Origin: Actinoallomurus bryophytorum
GTDB taxonomy: Bacteria; Actinomycetota; Actinomycetes; Streptosporangiales; Streptosporangiaceae
Direction: 5' to 3'
Length of the DNA stretch: 64,000 nt
Assembly (NCBI RefSeq): GCF_006716425.1
Contig: NZ_VFOZ01000001.1
Span: 1,302,001-1,366,000, forward strand
Part shown: piece after piece, positions 25,211 to 34,078 of the stretch
Layout: every line of letters starts with the position of its first letter
How positions within the stretch are numbered: the stretch's first letter is position 1
Position numbers and translations under genes: made by a program
Notes under the pieces: model-generated
The model's database searches: none
Seen by the model: the letters and a program-made list of their open reading frames with translations, nothing else
Told to the model about the DNA's origin: nothing

Positions 25211-26119
25211 TTACTTGACCCCGCCCGCGGTGAGACCGCCGACGAGGTAGCGCTCGATGCACACGAACAGGATCACGACCGGCACGATCGCGATCAGCGA
25301 GGTCGCGAAGAGGTACTGCCAGTGCGCCTGGTAGGACGTGACGAAGCCCGGGATGGCGACGGTCAGCGGCTGGCGGTTGGGCGACGAGGTGATCGTCAGG
25401 GCGACGACGTACTCGTTCCACGCCCCGATGAACGTGTAGATCACCGCGGTCACCAGGCCCGGCAGGGACAGCGGCAGTGTCACCCGGGTCAGTGCCGTGA
25501 CCTTGCCCGCGCCGTCGAGGTAGGCGGCCTCCTCGAGCTCCTTCGGGATGCTGGAGAAGTACCCGTGCAGGATCCACACGCAGAACGGCAGGTTGAAGGC
25601 GGCGTTGACCAGGATCAGCGCGAGCAGCGTGTCGGTCAGGTTGAGCGCCACCATCTCCCGGTAGATGCCGATCACCAGGGCGGTGGGCGCGAACATCTGG
25701 GTGACGAGCACCAGTAGCAGGAACGCACCGCGCCCGCGGAACCGGTTGCGCGCCGTGTAGTACGCCGCGGGCAGCGCCACCAGCAGCGCGATCAACGTGG
25801 CCACGCCGGCCACGATGAGCGAGACCTGCATGTTCTGCCAGATCGGCGCTGCTTTCCACACGTCGACGAAGTTGGTGAAGTCCCAGTGCTTGGGCAGGAA
25901 CGTCGTCGGCGACGCGGTCAGCTCTCGGTCGGGCTTGAGCGCCGTGAGCGCCATCTCCAGGTACGGCGCGATGAAGATGAACGCGACCAGGTAGCCGACC
26001 CCGGCCAGGATCGCGACTCTGGCGCGGCCCGCCGACCCGGGCTTGCCCCGGTTGACCGAGCCCGGCCGGCCTCCCGGCTTGCCCCGGCCGGCCTGGCGCG
26101 ACTTGATCTGGGTGCTCAT
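25211..26119 (-). CDS. Carbohydrate ABC transporter permease (MalG type)
   Basis: The protein has 302 residues. A basic Gly/Arg-rich cytosolic head of about 35 residues precedes six membrane segments. The EAA loop that docks the ATPase is EAAYLDGAGKVTALTRVTLPLSLPG (about 205-230), and WNEYVVALTIT follows as in the CUT1 family. The ATG at 26119 overlaps the stop of the MalF-type permease (ATGA), so the two are coupled. No ATPase gene is present, which is usual for actinomycete CUT1 importers that share an MsiK-type ATPase. Confidence 0.93.
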   Translation of the reverse strand: MSTQIKSRQAGRGKPGGRPGSVNRGKPGSAGRARVAILAGVGYLVAFIFIAPYLEMALTALKPDRELTASPTTFLPKHWDFTNFVDVWKAAPIWQNMQVSLIVAGVATLIALLVALPAAYYTARNRFRGRGAFLLLVLVTQMFAPTALVIGIYREMVALNLTDTLLALILVNAAFNLPFCVWILHGYFSSIPKELEEAAYLDGAGKVTALTRVTLPLSLPGLVTAVIYTFIGAWNEYVVALTITSSPNRQPLTVAIPGFVTSYQAHWQYLFATSLIAIVPVVILFVCIERYLVGGLTAGGVK

Positions 26120-27069
26120 GACTTTGTCTCCCCGCGCCAGCCGACGGCCCGCAGGTAGAGCAGGACCAGGATGAGGATCAGCGCGAAGTTCACGACCGCC
26201 ATCGCGGCGGACTCTCCGACGTCGCCGGACCCGGTGAAGGCGAGCTTGTACATGAAGGTCGTGCTGGTGTCGGTCTTACTCCCCGGCCCGCCCCCGGTCA
26301 TCGCGTAAATGATCGGGAAGGAGTTGAAGACGTTGATCACGTTGATGATCGCCGCGACCAGCAGGGACGGCCGCAGCAGCGGCAGCGTGATCTGGAAGTA
26401 GGTACGCGCGCGCCCGGCGCCGTCGACCCGTGCGGCCTCGTAGACGTCTTCCGGGATGGTCTGGAGCCCGGCCAGGATGACGAAGGAGGTGAACGGCAGC
26501 GAGACGAAGACGGCCACCCACATCATCCAGATCAGCGCCTGGGTGGGGTTCGAGAGCCAGTTCACGGGGTGGTCGATCAGGCCCACGCCCTGGAGGACCT
26601 TGTTGACCACGCCGTAGTAGTAGTTGAGCATCCACTTCCACGTCAGCGCGGTCATCAGCACCGACGCGGCCCAGGGCACGATCACCGCCCAGCGCACCAC
26701 GCGCCGACCGGGGAACCTGGCGTTGAGCAGCTGCCCGAGCGCGAGTGAGATCACGACCGTGACGAGGACGACGCCGACCACCCAGACCACGGTGCGCAGC
26801 AGCACGGCGACGAGGTCCGTCTCGTCGAACAGGTCACGGTAGTTGCCGGTCCCGCGGGTGCCGATCGTCGCGCCCGACGAGCTGATCCTCAGTATCGACG
26901 TCCGGACCATCTCGAAGACCGGCCACAGGACCACGGCCACGATCAGGATGACCGCGGGCCCGATCCACGGCAGCGGTGCGAGCGCCCGGCCGAATCGGCG
27001 GAGGGCGCTCTTCGACGACGGCGCCGGGGCCTTGGCCCCGGCGCCGCGCGCCTCAATGGTGTTGTGCAC
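26116..27069 (-). CDS. Carbohydrate ABC transporter permease (MalF type)
   Basis: The protein has 317 residues with six membrane segments; the first is about residues 36-56 (PWIGPAVILIVAVVLWPVFEM). The EAA motif is YEAARVDGAGRARTYFQITLPLLRPSL (about 217-243), and FNSFPIIYAMTGGGPGSKTDT near the C-terminus is typical of MalF-like CUT1 permeases. The ATG at 27069 is 10 bases after the stop of the binding protein gene. It pairs with the overlapping MalG-type permease to form the membrane channel. Confidence 0.94.
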   Translation of the reverse strand: MHNTIEARGAGAKAPAPSSKSALRRFGRALAPLPWIGPAVILIVAVVLWPVFEMVRTSILRISSSGATIGTRGTGNYRDLFDETDLVAVLLRTVVWVVGVVLVTVVISLALGQLLNARFPGRRVVRWAVIVPWAASVLMTALTWKWMLNYYYGVVNKVLQGVGLIDHPVNWLSNPTQALIWMMWVAVFVSLPFTSFVILAGLQTIPEDVYEAARVDGAGRARTYFQITLPLLRPSLLVAAIINVINVFNSFPIIYAMTGGGPGSKTDTSTTFMYKLAFTGSGDVGESAAMAVVNFALILILVLLYLRAVGWRGETKS

Positions 27070-27079
27070 GAGCCGTCCG

Positions 27080-28336
27080 TCAGCCGTTCTTCTGCGCGGT
27101 CTGCTGGAGCTCGCTCAGGACGCTCTTCGGGTCCTTCGCCGTGATGGCCGTGCCGATCTTCTCCTTGACCGTGTTCGCCAGCGGACCCCAGGCGGCGTTG
27201 CCCGTGGGGTAGAACTTCGCGGACGGGAGGGCGTCGACGAACGGCTTGTCGTAGGGCACCGCGCTGGAGATCACGGCGCCGGCCGACTTGGTCACCGGAA
27301 GGAAGCCCTCTTCCTTCTGGAAGTTGGCGACGTTGTTGGTCTGGTAGAAGAAGTTCAGGAACTTCGAGACCGCGTCCTTCTTCTTACCGCCGTCGTTCTT
27401 GAAGGCCACCAGGAAGTCCTGCACGCCGAGCGTGCTGGGCGCGGCTCCGGTCTTGGTGGGCAGCGGCGCGATGCCGTACGGCAGCTTGGCGTTGACCTTG
27501 TTGATGAACCCGGCCGGCATGAAGACCGCGCCGTTGAGCATCCCGACCTTGCCCTGCGCGAACTCGTTGAAGACGTCCTTGCGGTCGGTCGTCTCCGGGT
27601 TCGGCTGCGTGAGGCCGGACTTGGTCAGGTCCTTGAGGTAGTTGACCGTGTCCACGTTGGCCTGGCTGTCGATCGCCCAGTTGCCGGACGGGTCGACGTA
27701 GCCGCCACCGTTGTTCATGGCCCACATGAAGAACTCGGCCTGGGACTCCTCGGCGCCGAGCGGCAGGCCCAGCGGGAAGATGCCCTTGTCCTTGTCCTTG
27801 ATCTTCTGGGCGTCGGCCTTGACGTCGTCCCAGGTCTTGGGCGGCGCGTCGATGCCGGCCTTCTTGAAGACGTCCTTGTTGTAGAAGAACAACCGGACGC
27901 TGGACAGCAGCGGCATGCCGTACTGCGTGCCCTTGTACTTGTCGCCGTCCACGAAGGACGGGAGGATGTCGCCCGACGACTGCGAGGACAGCACGTCCGA
28001 GGTCGGGAAGAGCAGGCCGTCCCGTGCGAAGTCGGCGAACGCGTTGTAGTTCAGGATGTCGGGCGTCTGCTTGGTCTGGACGTAGGTCTTGACCTTGGCG
28101 TCCATCTGGGTCCAGTCGACCATCTCCAGGTTGACCTTGTAGCCCTTGTTCTGCGCCTCGAACGTCTTGATGAGGCTGTCCCAGAGGCTCTTGGTCTTGT
28201 CGTCGTAGATCGCGGCGACGAACCTGATGGTCTTGCTGTCACCACCACCGCCGGAGGAACTTCCCTTGCTGCATCCGGCCAAGCCGAGGGTCACCGTGAG
28301 ACCCGCGGCGATAACGCCGATGAGATGCCGTTTCAC
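27080..28336 (-). CDS. Extracellular solute-binding lipoprotein of a sugar ABC importer
   Basis: The protein has 418 residues from GTG 28336 (GGGGACAG just upstream). The basic n-region MKRHLIG, hydrophobic core and lipobox LGLAGC at residues 17-22 mark it as a lipoprotein, followed by a GSSSGGGGDS tether. The body is a family 1 binding protein (FVAAIYDDKTKSLWDSLIKTFEAQNKG; FINKVNAKLPYGIAPLPTK; NAAWGPLANTVKEKIGTAI). The longer frame upstream is Arg-rich and not conserved. The substrate is not identifiable from sequence; the DasR/HutC-like operator in the promoter hints at an amino-sugar or chito-oligosaccharide, which is inference. It is the first gene of the three-gene importer operon. Confidence 0.93.
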   Translation of the reverse strand: MKRHLIGVIAAGLTVTLGLAGCSKGSSSGGGGDSKTIRFVAAIYDDKTKSLWDSLIKTFEAQNKGYKVNLEMVDWTQMDAKVKTYVQTKQTPDILNYNAFADFARDGLLFPTSDVLSSQSSGDILPSFVDGDKYKGTQYGMPLLSSVRLFFYNKDVFKKAGIDAPPKTWDDVKADAQKIKDKDKGIFPLGLPLGAEESQAEFFMWAMNNGGGYVDPSGNWAIDSQANVDTVNYLKDLTKSGLTQPNPETTDRKDVFNEFAQGKVGMLNGAVFMPAGFINKVNAKLPYGIAPLPTKTGAAPSTLGVQDFLVAFKNDGGKKKDAVSKFLNFFYQTNNVANFQKEEGFLPVTKSAGAVISSAVPYDKPFVDALPSAKFYPTGNAAWGPLANTVKEKIGTAITAKDPKSVLSELQQTAQKNG

Positions 28337-28502
28337 CTGTCCCCGCCTTCTTTGCTGAGGCTTCGGGGCGCGCGGGTGCGCGCGACGTCCCCGGTCGTTG
28401 TCTGATTCGGGTTTGCCAAACCCCCGGCCCGGCGCCCGGCTCATCACCCTCCGGGCGGCCGCTTGGCGTGGCACAGCTGTGGGCGGCTTGCGCCGCCCGC
28501 CT

Positions 28503-28523
28503 CCTTTCACAAGGCATGAAAGG
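28503..28523. promoter_or_regulatory. Perfect 7-base inverted repeat in the 5' leader of the importer operon
   Basis: CCTTTCA (28503-28509) and TGAAAGG (28517-28523) are exact complements separated by 7 bases, in an AT-richer stretch about 170 bases upstream of the binding protein start and about 45 bases downstream of the predicted transcription start. A second dyad CTGCTC/GAGCAG with a 3-base spacer follows at 28540-28554. Either could be a second operator (LacI-type) or a leader hairpin. Confidence 0.45.
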
Positions 28524-28571
28524 TTGTGCACGATTCGCCTGCTCAACGAGCAGAATCGCGCATGGCACTGA

Positions 28572-28600
28572 ACGATAGGAGCTGGTCCGTACCAGTTCAA
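28572..28600 (-). promoter_or_regulatory. Sigma-70-type promoter with DasR/HutC-like operator in the spacer
   Basis: Read on the minus strand, TTGAAC (28600-28595) and TATCGT (28577-28572) are separated by exactly 17 bases. The spacer and its edges hold a 16-base dyad at 28596-28581, arms ACTGGT and ACCAGC around ACGG. It closely resembles the dre consensus bound by DasR (ACTGGT-CTAG-ACCA-C/G-T). A repressor bound here would block the promoter. The promoter drives the sugar importer operon with a leader of about 230 bases. Confidence 0.72.
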
Positions 28601-28686
28601 GGGGATGCGCAGCGAGGAGTCTTAACTGTTATTGAATCCCCTGCGTGACCTGCTGCTCCGTTTTCGTGATCACGGGGCCGGCCACG

Positions 28687-29295
28687 TCAGCCGGTACCCC
28701 CGCGACGCAGACGGGGCCGCCGCCGCCGTCTGGGAGTGCGCGCACCGACCGAACCCAGGACGACCGTCCCGCGCACCTCGATGACGGGCGCCTCACGGCT
28801 CTCGGGCTGCCGCATGCGCAGGGCCTGCGAGCCGGCGATGGACCGGCCGGTGAACTCCACGCGTACGCCCTCGGGGACGACCAGCCGGATCCGGCCGCCG
28901 AGCACGGCGGCGTTCACGACCACGTGCCTGCGCTGCAGCAGCGCCTCGCGCAGGTCGATCTCGAGAGTGCCGAAGACCGCCGAGACCGGGAACCTCGCGG
29001 GCACGACCCAGCGCCCGTCGCGCCGTACGGTCCCGAACAGGGCGTGGAGCGGGCCGGGATCCAGGCGGATGGGCTGCTCCTCGGCGGGCAGCAGGTCGCC
29101 GGTCAGTCCGGCGAGATCACCGAGCGTGCGGGCGGCGTACGCACGCTCGACCCTCTCGCCGTGCTCGTCGAGGGTAATGCGGCCGTCGCCGTGCGCGTCT
29201 CGGAGCAGCCGGACGACGTTCTCGCGATCCGTGTCGGAGGCGCGCAGCTCATGCGGCGAGGGATGATCCCGGCCGGGCTTCCACGGAAGGTCCAC
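28687..29295 (-). CDS. DUF1707 protein with LiaF-like C-terminal domain
   Basis: The protein has about 202 residues from GTG 29295 (VDLPWKPGRDHPSPHELRASDTDRENVV). The N-terminal DUF1707 module is ELRASDTDRENVVRLLRDAHGDGRITLDEHGERVERAYAARTLGDLAGLTGDL (about 16-68). The C-terminal half is a beta-rich domain with AVFGTLEIDLREALLQRRHVVVNAAVLGGRIRLVVPEGVRVEF, similar to cell-wall-active antibiotic response (LiaF) domains. An Arg-rich tail ends it. No good Shine-Dalgarno sequence is visible. The function is unknown; these proteins are thought to sit at the membrane and respond to envelope stress. It is divergent from the drug-type ABC exporter. Confidence 0.85.
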   Translation of the reverse strand: MDLPWKPGRDHPSPHELRASDTDRENVVRLLRDAHGDGRITLDEHGERVERAYAARTLGDLAGLTGDLLPAEEQPIRLDPGPLHALFGTVRRDGRWVVPARFPVSAVFGTLEIDLREALLQRRHVVVNAAVLGGRIRLVVPEGVRVEFTGRSIAGSQALRMRQPESREAPVIEVRGTVVLGSVGARTPRRRRRPRLRRGGTG

Positions 29296-29340
29296 GCCAC
29301 GACGATATTCGTTGGCGCTCTGTCGTAGGCCATACCTACG

Positions 29341-30285
29341 GTGAACCACATGGCCATCCTGCTGCGTGACGTCGTCAAACGGTATTCCGACTCCGACGGC
29401 ACTTCGATCGCGGCGGTGGACGGGCTGACGCTGGAGGTGCCCGACGGCGTCTGCCTGGGGCTGCTCGGGCCGAACGGCGCGGGCAAGTCCACCACGATGC
29501 GCCTGCTCACCGCCCAGTCCCGCGCCGACGAGGGCACGATCAATGTTCTCGGCCACGACGTCCCGGCCCAGGCCAAGCAGGCACGCGCCCTCATGGGCGT
29601 GGTCCCGCAGATCGACAACCTCGACGAGGAGCTGACCGTACGCCAGAACCTCGAGGTCTTCGCGCGTCTCTACCGCGTGCCACGCGCCGGGCTGCGCGCG
29701 GCCGTGGATCGCGCGCTGGAGATCGCTCACCTGACCGGGCGTGCGGAGGCACGCGCGGTCAACCTGTCGGGCGGCATGCGGCGCCGGTTGCTGGTCGCAC
29801 GGGGGCTCGTGCACTCCCCGCGCCTCGTGCTCCTCGACGAGCCGACGGTCGGGCTGGACCCGCAGGTCCGCGCCGATCTGTGGGGGCTGATCGCCGGGCT
29901 GCGCGCAGCCGGGGTGACGGTGCTGATGTCGACGCACTACATCGAGGAGGCCGAGCGCCTCGCCGACACGTGCGCCCTGATGTCGCACGGCAGGGTGATC
30001 GCGGACGGCACTCCCGCCGAGCTGATCGCCGACCACGCGGGTGACCGCGTCGAGGAGCACGAGGGCACCCCCGAGCGGCTGGCCGAGGTCGAGGGTCTGG
30101 CGAGGACGGCGGGCCTGCCCACCCGGCGCACCGGGCCGACCGTGTCGGTGCTGCGGGCCGAGCGGATCCCCCCGTCGCTGGCGGACACGCTCGCCGGCGG
30201 CGCGAACAACGGCCACCGGATCGTACGGCGGGCCGCCAACCTCGAGGACGTCTTCGTCGTACTGACCGGAGAGACCGTTGACTGA
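29341..30285 (+). CDS. DrrA/NodI-type ABC transporter ATP-binding protein
   Basis: The protein has 314 residues (start GTG 29341 or ATG 29350). Walker A is GPNGAGKSTT (about 43-52), signature NLSGGMRRRL (about 140-149), Walker B LVLLDEPTVGLDP (about 160-172) and the switch STHYIEEAERLAD. The C-terminal extension ending in RRAANLEDVFVVLTGE is typical of the drug-resistance DrrA family, exporting drugs or polysaccharides. No clear Shine-Dalgarno sequence is present. It overlaps the permease gene by 8 bases and the two form an exporter. Its divergent neighbour, a DUF1707 protein, is compatible with a role in envelope-active compound efflux. Confidence 0.95.
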   Translation: MNHMAILLRDVVKRYSDSDGTSIAAVDGLTLEVPDGVCLGLLGPNGAGKSTTMRLLTAQSRADEGTINVLGHDVPAQAKQARALMGVVPQIDNLDEELTVRQNLEVFARLYRVPRAGLRAAVDRALEIAHLTGRAEARAVNLSGGMRRRLLVARGLVHSPRLVLLDEPTVGLDPQVRADLWGLIAGLRAAGVTVLMSTHYIEEAERLADTCALMSHGRVIADGTPAELIADHAGDRVEEHEGTPERLAEVEGLARTAGLPTRRTGPTVSVLRAERIPPSLADTLAGGANNGHRIVRRAANLEDVFVVLTGETVD

Positions 30286-31057
30286 CCACCTGAGAGCCTT
30301 CGAATGGGCCCCGGTACGCGGGGTCTGGCGACGCGAGCTGGCTCTGTACAGCCGTTACTGGCCGTCGTCCTCGTTCGCGGCCCTGATCGAGCCGACGATC
30401 TTCCTGCTGGCGTTCGGCTTCGGCTTCGGCGCGCTGGTGGGACACGTCGCCGGCTACCGCTACCTCGACTTCGTCGGCACCGGCGTGGTGGCCACGGCGA
30501 CGCTGTTCACCTCCGCCTTTCCCGGCATGTTCAACACCTATATCCGGCGCACCTACCAGCATTCCTACGACGCGATGCTCGCCGCGCCCGTCGACGTGCA
30601 CGAGGTGGTGGCCGGCGAGGCGTCGTGGATCGCGGTGAAGAGCGGGATCTACTCCTGCGCGCCGATCCTGGTGGCGCTGGCGTTCGGGCTGCGCCCCGGG
30701 CCCGGTGTGGTGGTCGTACCGGTCTTCACGATGCTCACGGCCAGCGGGTTCGCGCTGTTCGGCATCTGGGCCTCCACGATCGTCCCGTCCATCAACAGCT
30801 TCGACTACGTCATCAGCGGGGTGCTCACACCGCTGTTCCTCGTCGCGGGCACGTTCTTTCCGGTCGGCGGGCTGCCGGGCTGGGCACAGACGGTCGCCTA
30901 CTTCAATCCGCTCTACCACTGCGTGGAGCTCGTCCGGCATGCCGTGTTCGGCTTCCGGCCACTCACCGACCTCACCCACACCGGAGCCCTCGTCCTGTTC
31001 TCGGGCCTGATGTGGGCACTCGCCGTACGCGGCATGCGCCGCCGCCTCATCGACTGA
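30278..31057 (+). CDS. ABC-2 type permease (DrrB/NodJ)
   Basis: The protein has 259 residues starting at TTG 30278 with GGAGAG four bases upstream, inside the end of the ATPase gene. It has the six-helix ABC-2 layout: LIEPTIFLLAFGFGFGALVG, FVGTGVVATATLFTSAFPGMF, a central amphipathic segment RRTYQHSYDAMLAAPVDVHEVVAGE (the coupling loop), and later helices with GVLTPLFLVAGTFFPVGGLPGW, typical of NodJ/DrrB. It forms the membrane half of the exporter with the preceding ATPase. Confidence 0.94.
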   Translation: MTDHLRAFEWAPVRGVWRRELALYSRYWPSSSFAALIEPTIFLLAFGFGFGALVGHVAGYRYLDFVGTGVVATATLFTSAFPGMFNTYIRRTYQHSYDAMLAAPVDVHEVVAGEASWIAVKSGIYSCAPILVALAFGLRPGPGVVVVPVFTMLTASGFALFGIWASTIVPSINSFDYVISGVLTPLFLVAGTFFPVGGLPGWAQTVAYFNPLYHCVELVRHAVFGFRPLTDLTHTGALVLFSGLMWALAVRGMRRRLID

Positions 31058-31149
31058 CCGTCCGGACAAGGGATCACGGCTGTATATTGACCGGCGCCGA
31101 CCAGGTCTCTACGCTGACGCGAACCTCTTTCATGTTTCCGGAGGACGCC

Positions 31150-32361
31150 GTGGCGGCAGAGATCGATCAACGGACGCGGCGTGGCCGTCGGTCGGCGTAC
31201 GCGGCGTTCGGCGTGCAGGGACTCTCCTTCGCCGCTCTGGTGACACGGATCCCGGAGATCCAGAAGGCGCACAACCTCAGCGACACCACTCTCGCCCTCG
31301 TCCTGCTGGCCGTTCCCGTGGTCGCCGGCGTCGGCAGTGTCCTGGCCGGGAGCCTGATGCCGAGGTACGGCAGTGGTCCCGTGCTGCGGATCGCCCAGCC
31401 GTTCGTGCTGCTGTCGATCATCGCCATCGGCCTTGCCCCGGATGACCTGGCCCTGTACGCGACCACGGCGCTGTTCGGCCTGTTCGTCGGGGCGGTGGAC
31501 GCGTCGATGAACGCCCAGGCGGTCACCGCCGAGACCCTTTACGGCAAGAGCCTGCTGACCGGCTTCCACGCCGTCTGGAGCGCCGCCGGCATCGTCGCGG
31601 GCCTGTGGATCGCGCTGGCCAACCGGGTCGACATGAGCCTGAGTGCGGGCTTCGCGATCCCGGCGGCACTGGGCCTGGCCGTCTCCCTGTGGACCGGGCG
31701 GCTGCTGTACGCGCGGGAGCTGGAGACCACCGCGCCGAGCGGCGAGCAGCTGCGGGCGGCGGCCAAACGCGTGCCCTGGAAGCCGATCGTCATCATCGGC
31801 GTGGCCGTCACCTGCATGTACATCGCGGACTCGGCCACCTCCAGCTACAGCGCCAAGTATCTGAAGGACGACCTGAACGCCTCCGGCACGGTCGCGCCGC
31901 TGGCGTACGTCGTCTACCAGGTCGCGATGATGCTCAGCCGTACCGGCGCCGACTTCGTCGTGCGGGCCTACGGGGCGGCACGCGTCGTGGCGGCCGGTGC
32001 GGTCGTGGGCGGCCTCGGGCTGGCGATCGCCGCTGCGGCTCCCGGCCCGGCCGTGGCCATCGCCGGGTTCGCGCTGGCGGGCCTGGGCCTGGCGGTGGTG
32101 GTGCCGACGTCGTTCTCGGCGGCCGGACGGCTCGACCCGACCGGCCTCGGCATCGCCGTGGCCAGGGTCAACGTCTTCAACTACTTCGGCTTCGTCCTCG
32201 GAGCGGTCGTCGCGGGCGCCGCCGCGTCACAGCTGTGGATCGCGTACGCGGTGGGTGCCGTGCTGACGCTCGTGATCCTCGCATCGGCGAAGGGCTTTCA
32301 ACCCGCCCCCGTCGCCGGGGCGAACCCGGACACCCCGGTCGCCCAGCGTCCCGTGGCCTGA
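31150..32361 (+). CDS. MFS transporter
   Basis: The protein has 403 residues from GTG 31150, which has GGAGGA four bases upstream; the ATG at 31132 is an alternative. Twelve membrane segments are visible, with MNAQAVTAETLYGKSLLTGFHAVWSAAG in the region typical of sugar/drug MFS exporters of the YcaD/FsrA type. The motif-A loop between helices 2 and 3 is GSLMPRYGSGPVLR. The substrate is unknown. The open frame further upstream runs through the preceding permease gene in another frame and is spurious. Confidence 0.92.
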   Translation: MAAEIDQRTRRGRRSAYAAFGVQGLSFAALVTRIPEIQKAHNLSDTTLALVLLAVPVVAGVGSVLAGSLMPRYGSGPVLRIAQPFVLLSIIAIGLAPDDLALYATTALFGLFVGAVDASMNAQAVTAETLYGKSLLTGFHAVWSAAGIVAGLWIALANRVDMSLSAGFAIPAALGLAVSLWTGRLLYARELETTAPSGEQLRAAAKRVPWKPIVIIGVAVTCMYIADSATSSYSAKYLKDDLNASGTVAPLAYVVYQVAMMLSRTGADFVVRAYGAARVVAAGAVVGGLGLAIAAAAPGPAVAIAGFALAGLGLAVVVPTSFSAAGRLDPTGLGIAVARVNVFNYFGFVLGAVVAGAAASQLWIAYAVGAVLTLVILASAKGFQPAPVAGANPDTPVAQRPVA

Positions 32362-32413
32362 TCGGCCGGGGAAGCCGCGGCGAGCGAGCCCGGGAGCGGG
32401 CGGCCCGGCGGGC

Positions 32414-32662
32414 TCAGCGGCGTGAGCCCTCCTCTTCTTCGACGATGCGCTCCATGGCCTTCTCCCCCGCGCGCTCGGCCTCTTCGGGAGACAGCTCGGC
32501 CAGCGCGATGCGCAGGGCCACCTCGGCGGCGTCGGCCGCCGCCCTGGCGGTGATCGTATGGGTGTGGGCGCGTTCGATCTCACCGAGCCCGATGCAGTCG
32601 AAGGCGACTTGAGTATCGTGTGCGGCCAGCTCGAGTTGGCGCGCTGCTTCGTCCAGACTCAT
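32414..32662 (-). CDS. Small acidic helical protein of unknown function
   Basis: This is an 82-residue predicted helical protein: SLDEAARQLELAAHDTQVAFDCIGLGEIERAHTHTITARAAADAAEVALRIALAELSPEEAERAGEKAMERIVEEEEG. ATG 32662 has GGAGG six bases upstream; the adjacent GTG at 32665 would be too close to that site. The protein is Ala/Glu-rich with a regular hydrophobic pattern, likely a helical bundle, and has no signal peptide. I do not recognise the family. It lies convergent with the MFS gene and divergent from the acyl-CoA dehydrogenase. Confidence 0.7.
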   Translation of the reverse strand: MSLDEAARQLELAAHDTQVAFDCIGLGEIERAHTHTITARAAADAAEVALRIALAELSPEEAERAGEKAMERIVEEEEGSRR

Positions 32663-32836
32663 CACATTCCTCCAGTGTCGTCGCCCTATTACCCGCGATC
32701 ATCCGACCCACACTCACCGGGACGTGCCGCCGGTCACACAGGGTCAGGGATACCGGGAGCGTAGTCGATGAGCTACTCCCCGGCGGCGTGGATGCCGGAC
32801 CGGGCCCTCGCTCCGGCCACGGACATACTGGTCACC

Positions 32837-33991
32837 ATGACGGCGTTGAGCGATGAAGAGAAGGCGATCGTCGAGGTCGTGGCCGAGTTCGTGGACCGGG
32901 AGGTCCGGCCGGCCGCGCGCGAACTGGAGCACGCGAACGCCTACCCCGGGAAACTCATCGAGCGGATGAAGGAGCTCGGCGTCTTCGGGCTCACCGTCCC
33001 GGAGCCGTACGGCGAGGTGAGCGTCTCCAAACGCTGTTACGCGCTCGTCACGGAGGAACTGGCGCGCGGCTGGATGAGCCTGGCCGGGGCGATGGGTGGC
33101 CACTCCGTCGTCGCGTACCTGATCGCGACGTTCGGCACCGAGGCGCAGAAGGAGCGCTATCTCCCCCGGATGGCCACCGGCGAGCTGCGGGCGGCGATGG
33201 CCCTGACCGAGCCCGCCGGCGGCTCGGACCTGCAGGCGATCACGACGACGGCCCGGCGCGAGGGCGACCACTACGTGGTCGACGGCGCCAAGATGTGGAT
33301 CACCAATGCCCGGCGCGCCGGGCTGATCGCGCTGCTGTGCAAGACCGACCCGCAGGCCAGCCCCCGTCACCGGGGCATCAGCGTCCTTCTCGTGGAGCCG
33401 GGTCCTGGCCTGACCGTCTCGCGCGACCTGTCCAAGCTCGGCTACAAGGGCGTCGAGACCTGCGAGATCGTCTTCGACGGCCACGAGGCACCGGGATCCG
33501 CGGCCTTGGGCGAGGAGGAGGGGCGCGGGTTCGCGCAGATGATGCGCGGCCTGGAGGTGGGCCGGATCCAGGTGGCCGCGCGGGCGCTCGGCGTGGGCCG
33601 GGCGGCGCTGGAGGACTCGCTGCGCTACGCCCAGGAGCGCGAGGCGTTCGGCCGGCCGATCTGGCAGCACCAGTCGATCGGCAACTACCTGGCCGACATG
33701 GCCACCCGCCTGCGCGCGGCCCGGCTGCTCACACTCGACGCCGCGGACCTGCTGGACGCGGGCGAGCGGTGCGACATGGAGGCCGGCATGGCCAAGCTGT
33801 ACGCCTCGGAGGCGGCCATGGACATCGCCCTGAACGCGGTCCGCATCCACGGCGCGTCCGGCTACTCCACGGAGTTCGACGTGGAGCGCTACTTCCGCGA
33901 CGCGCCCCTGATGATCGTCGGCGAGGGCACCAACGAGATCCAGCGCAACGTCATCGTCCGCCAGCTGATCGGCCGCCACCCTCTGCGCTGA
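32837..33991 (+). CDS. Acyl-CoA dehydrogenase
   Basis: The protein has 384 residues from ATG 32837; upstream residues are not conserved. ALTEPAGGSDLQAITTTARREGDHYVVDGAKMWITNA is the FAD and substrate region (about 120-155), IVFDGHEAPGS follows, and the C-terminal helical domain contains MAKLYASEAAMDIALNAVRIHGASGYSTEFDVERYFRDAPLMIVGEGTNEIQRNVI with the catalytic-base region (GEGTNEIQ; the glutamate is in the family's usual position). It oxidises an acyl-CoA to the 2-enoyl-CoA with electrons passed to ETF. The substrate chain length cannot be told. It stands alone, just before a stretch of gene remnants. Confidence 0.95.
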   Translation: MTALSDEEKAIVEVVAEFVDREVRPAARELEHANAYPGKLIERMKELGVFGLTVPEPYGEVSVSKRCYALVTEELARGWMSLAGAMGGHSVVAYLIATFGTEAQKERYLPRMATGELRAAMALTEPAGGSDLQAITTTARREGDHYVVDGAKMWITNARRAGLIALLCKTDPQASPRHRGISVLLVEPGPGLTVSRDLSKLGYKGVETCEIVFDGHEAPGSAALGEEEGRGFAQMMRGLEVGRIQVAARALGVGRAALEDSLRYAQEREAFGRPIWQHQSIGNYLADMATRLRAARLLTLDAADLLDAGERCDMEAGMAKLYASEAAMDIALNAVRIHGASGYSTEFDVERYFRDAPLMIVGEGTNEIQRNVIVRQLIGRHPLR

Positions 33992-34078
33992 CCGGTGCTC
34001 CGAGCGGCGTCGATCGCCCTCGGTCATCGTCGCGATCCTGTCGGCGGTGGGCCGAGAACGAGGAGCGCGCCCGGCCGC

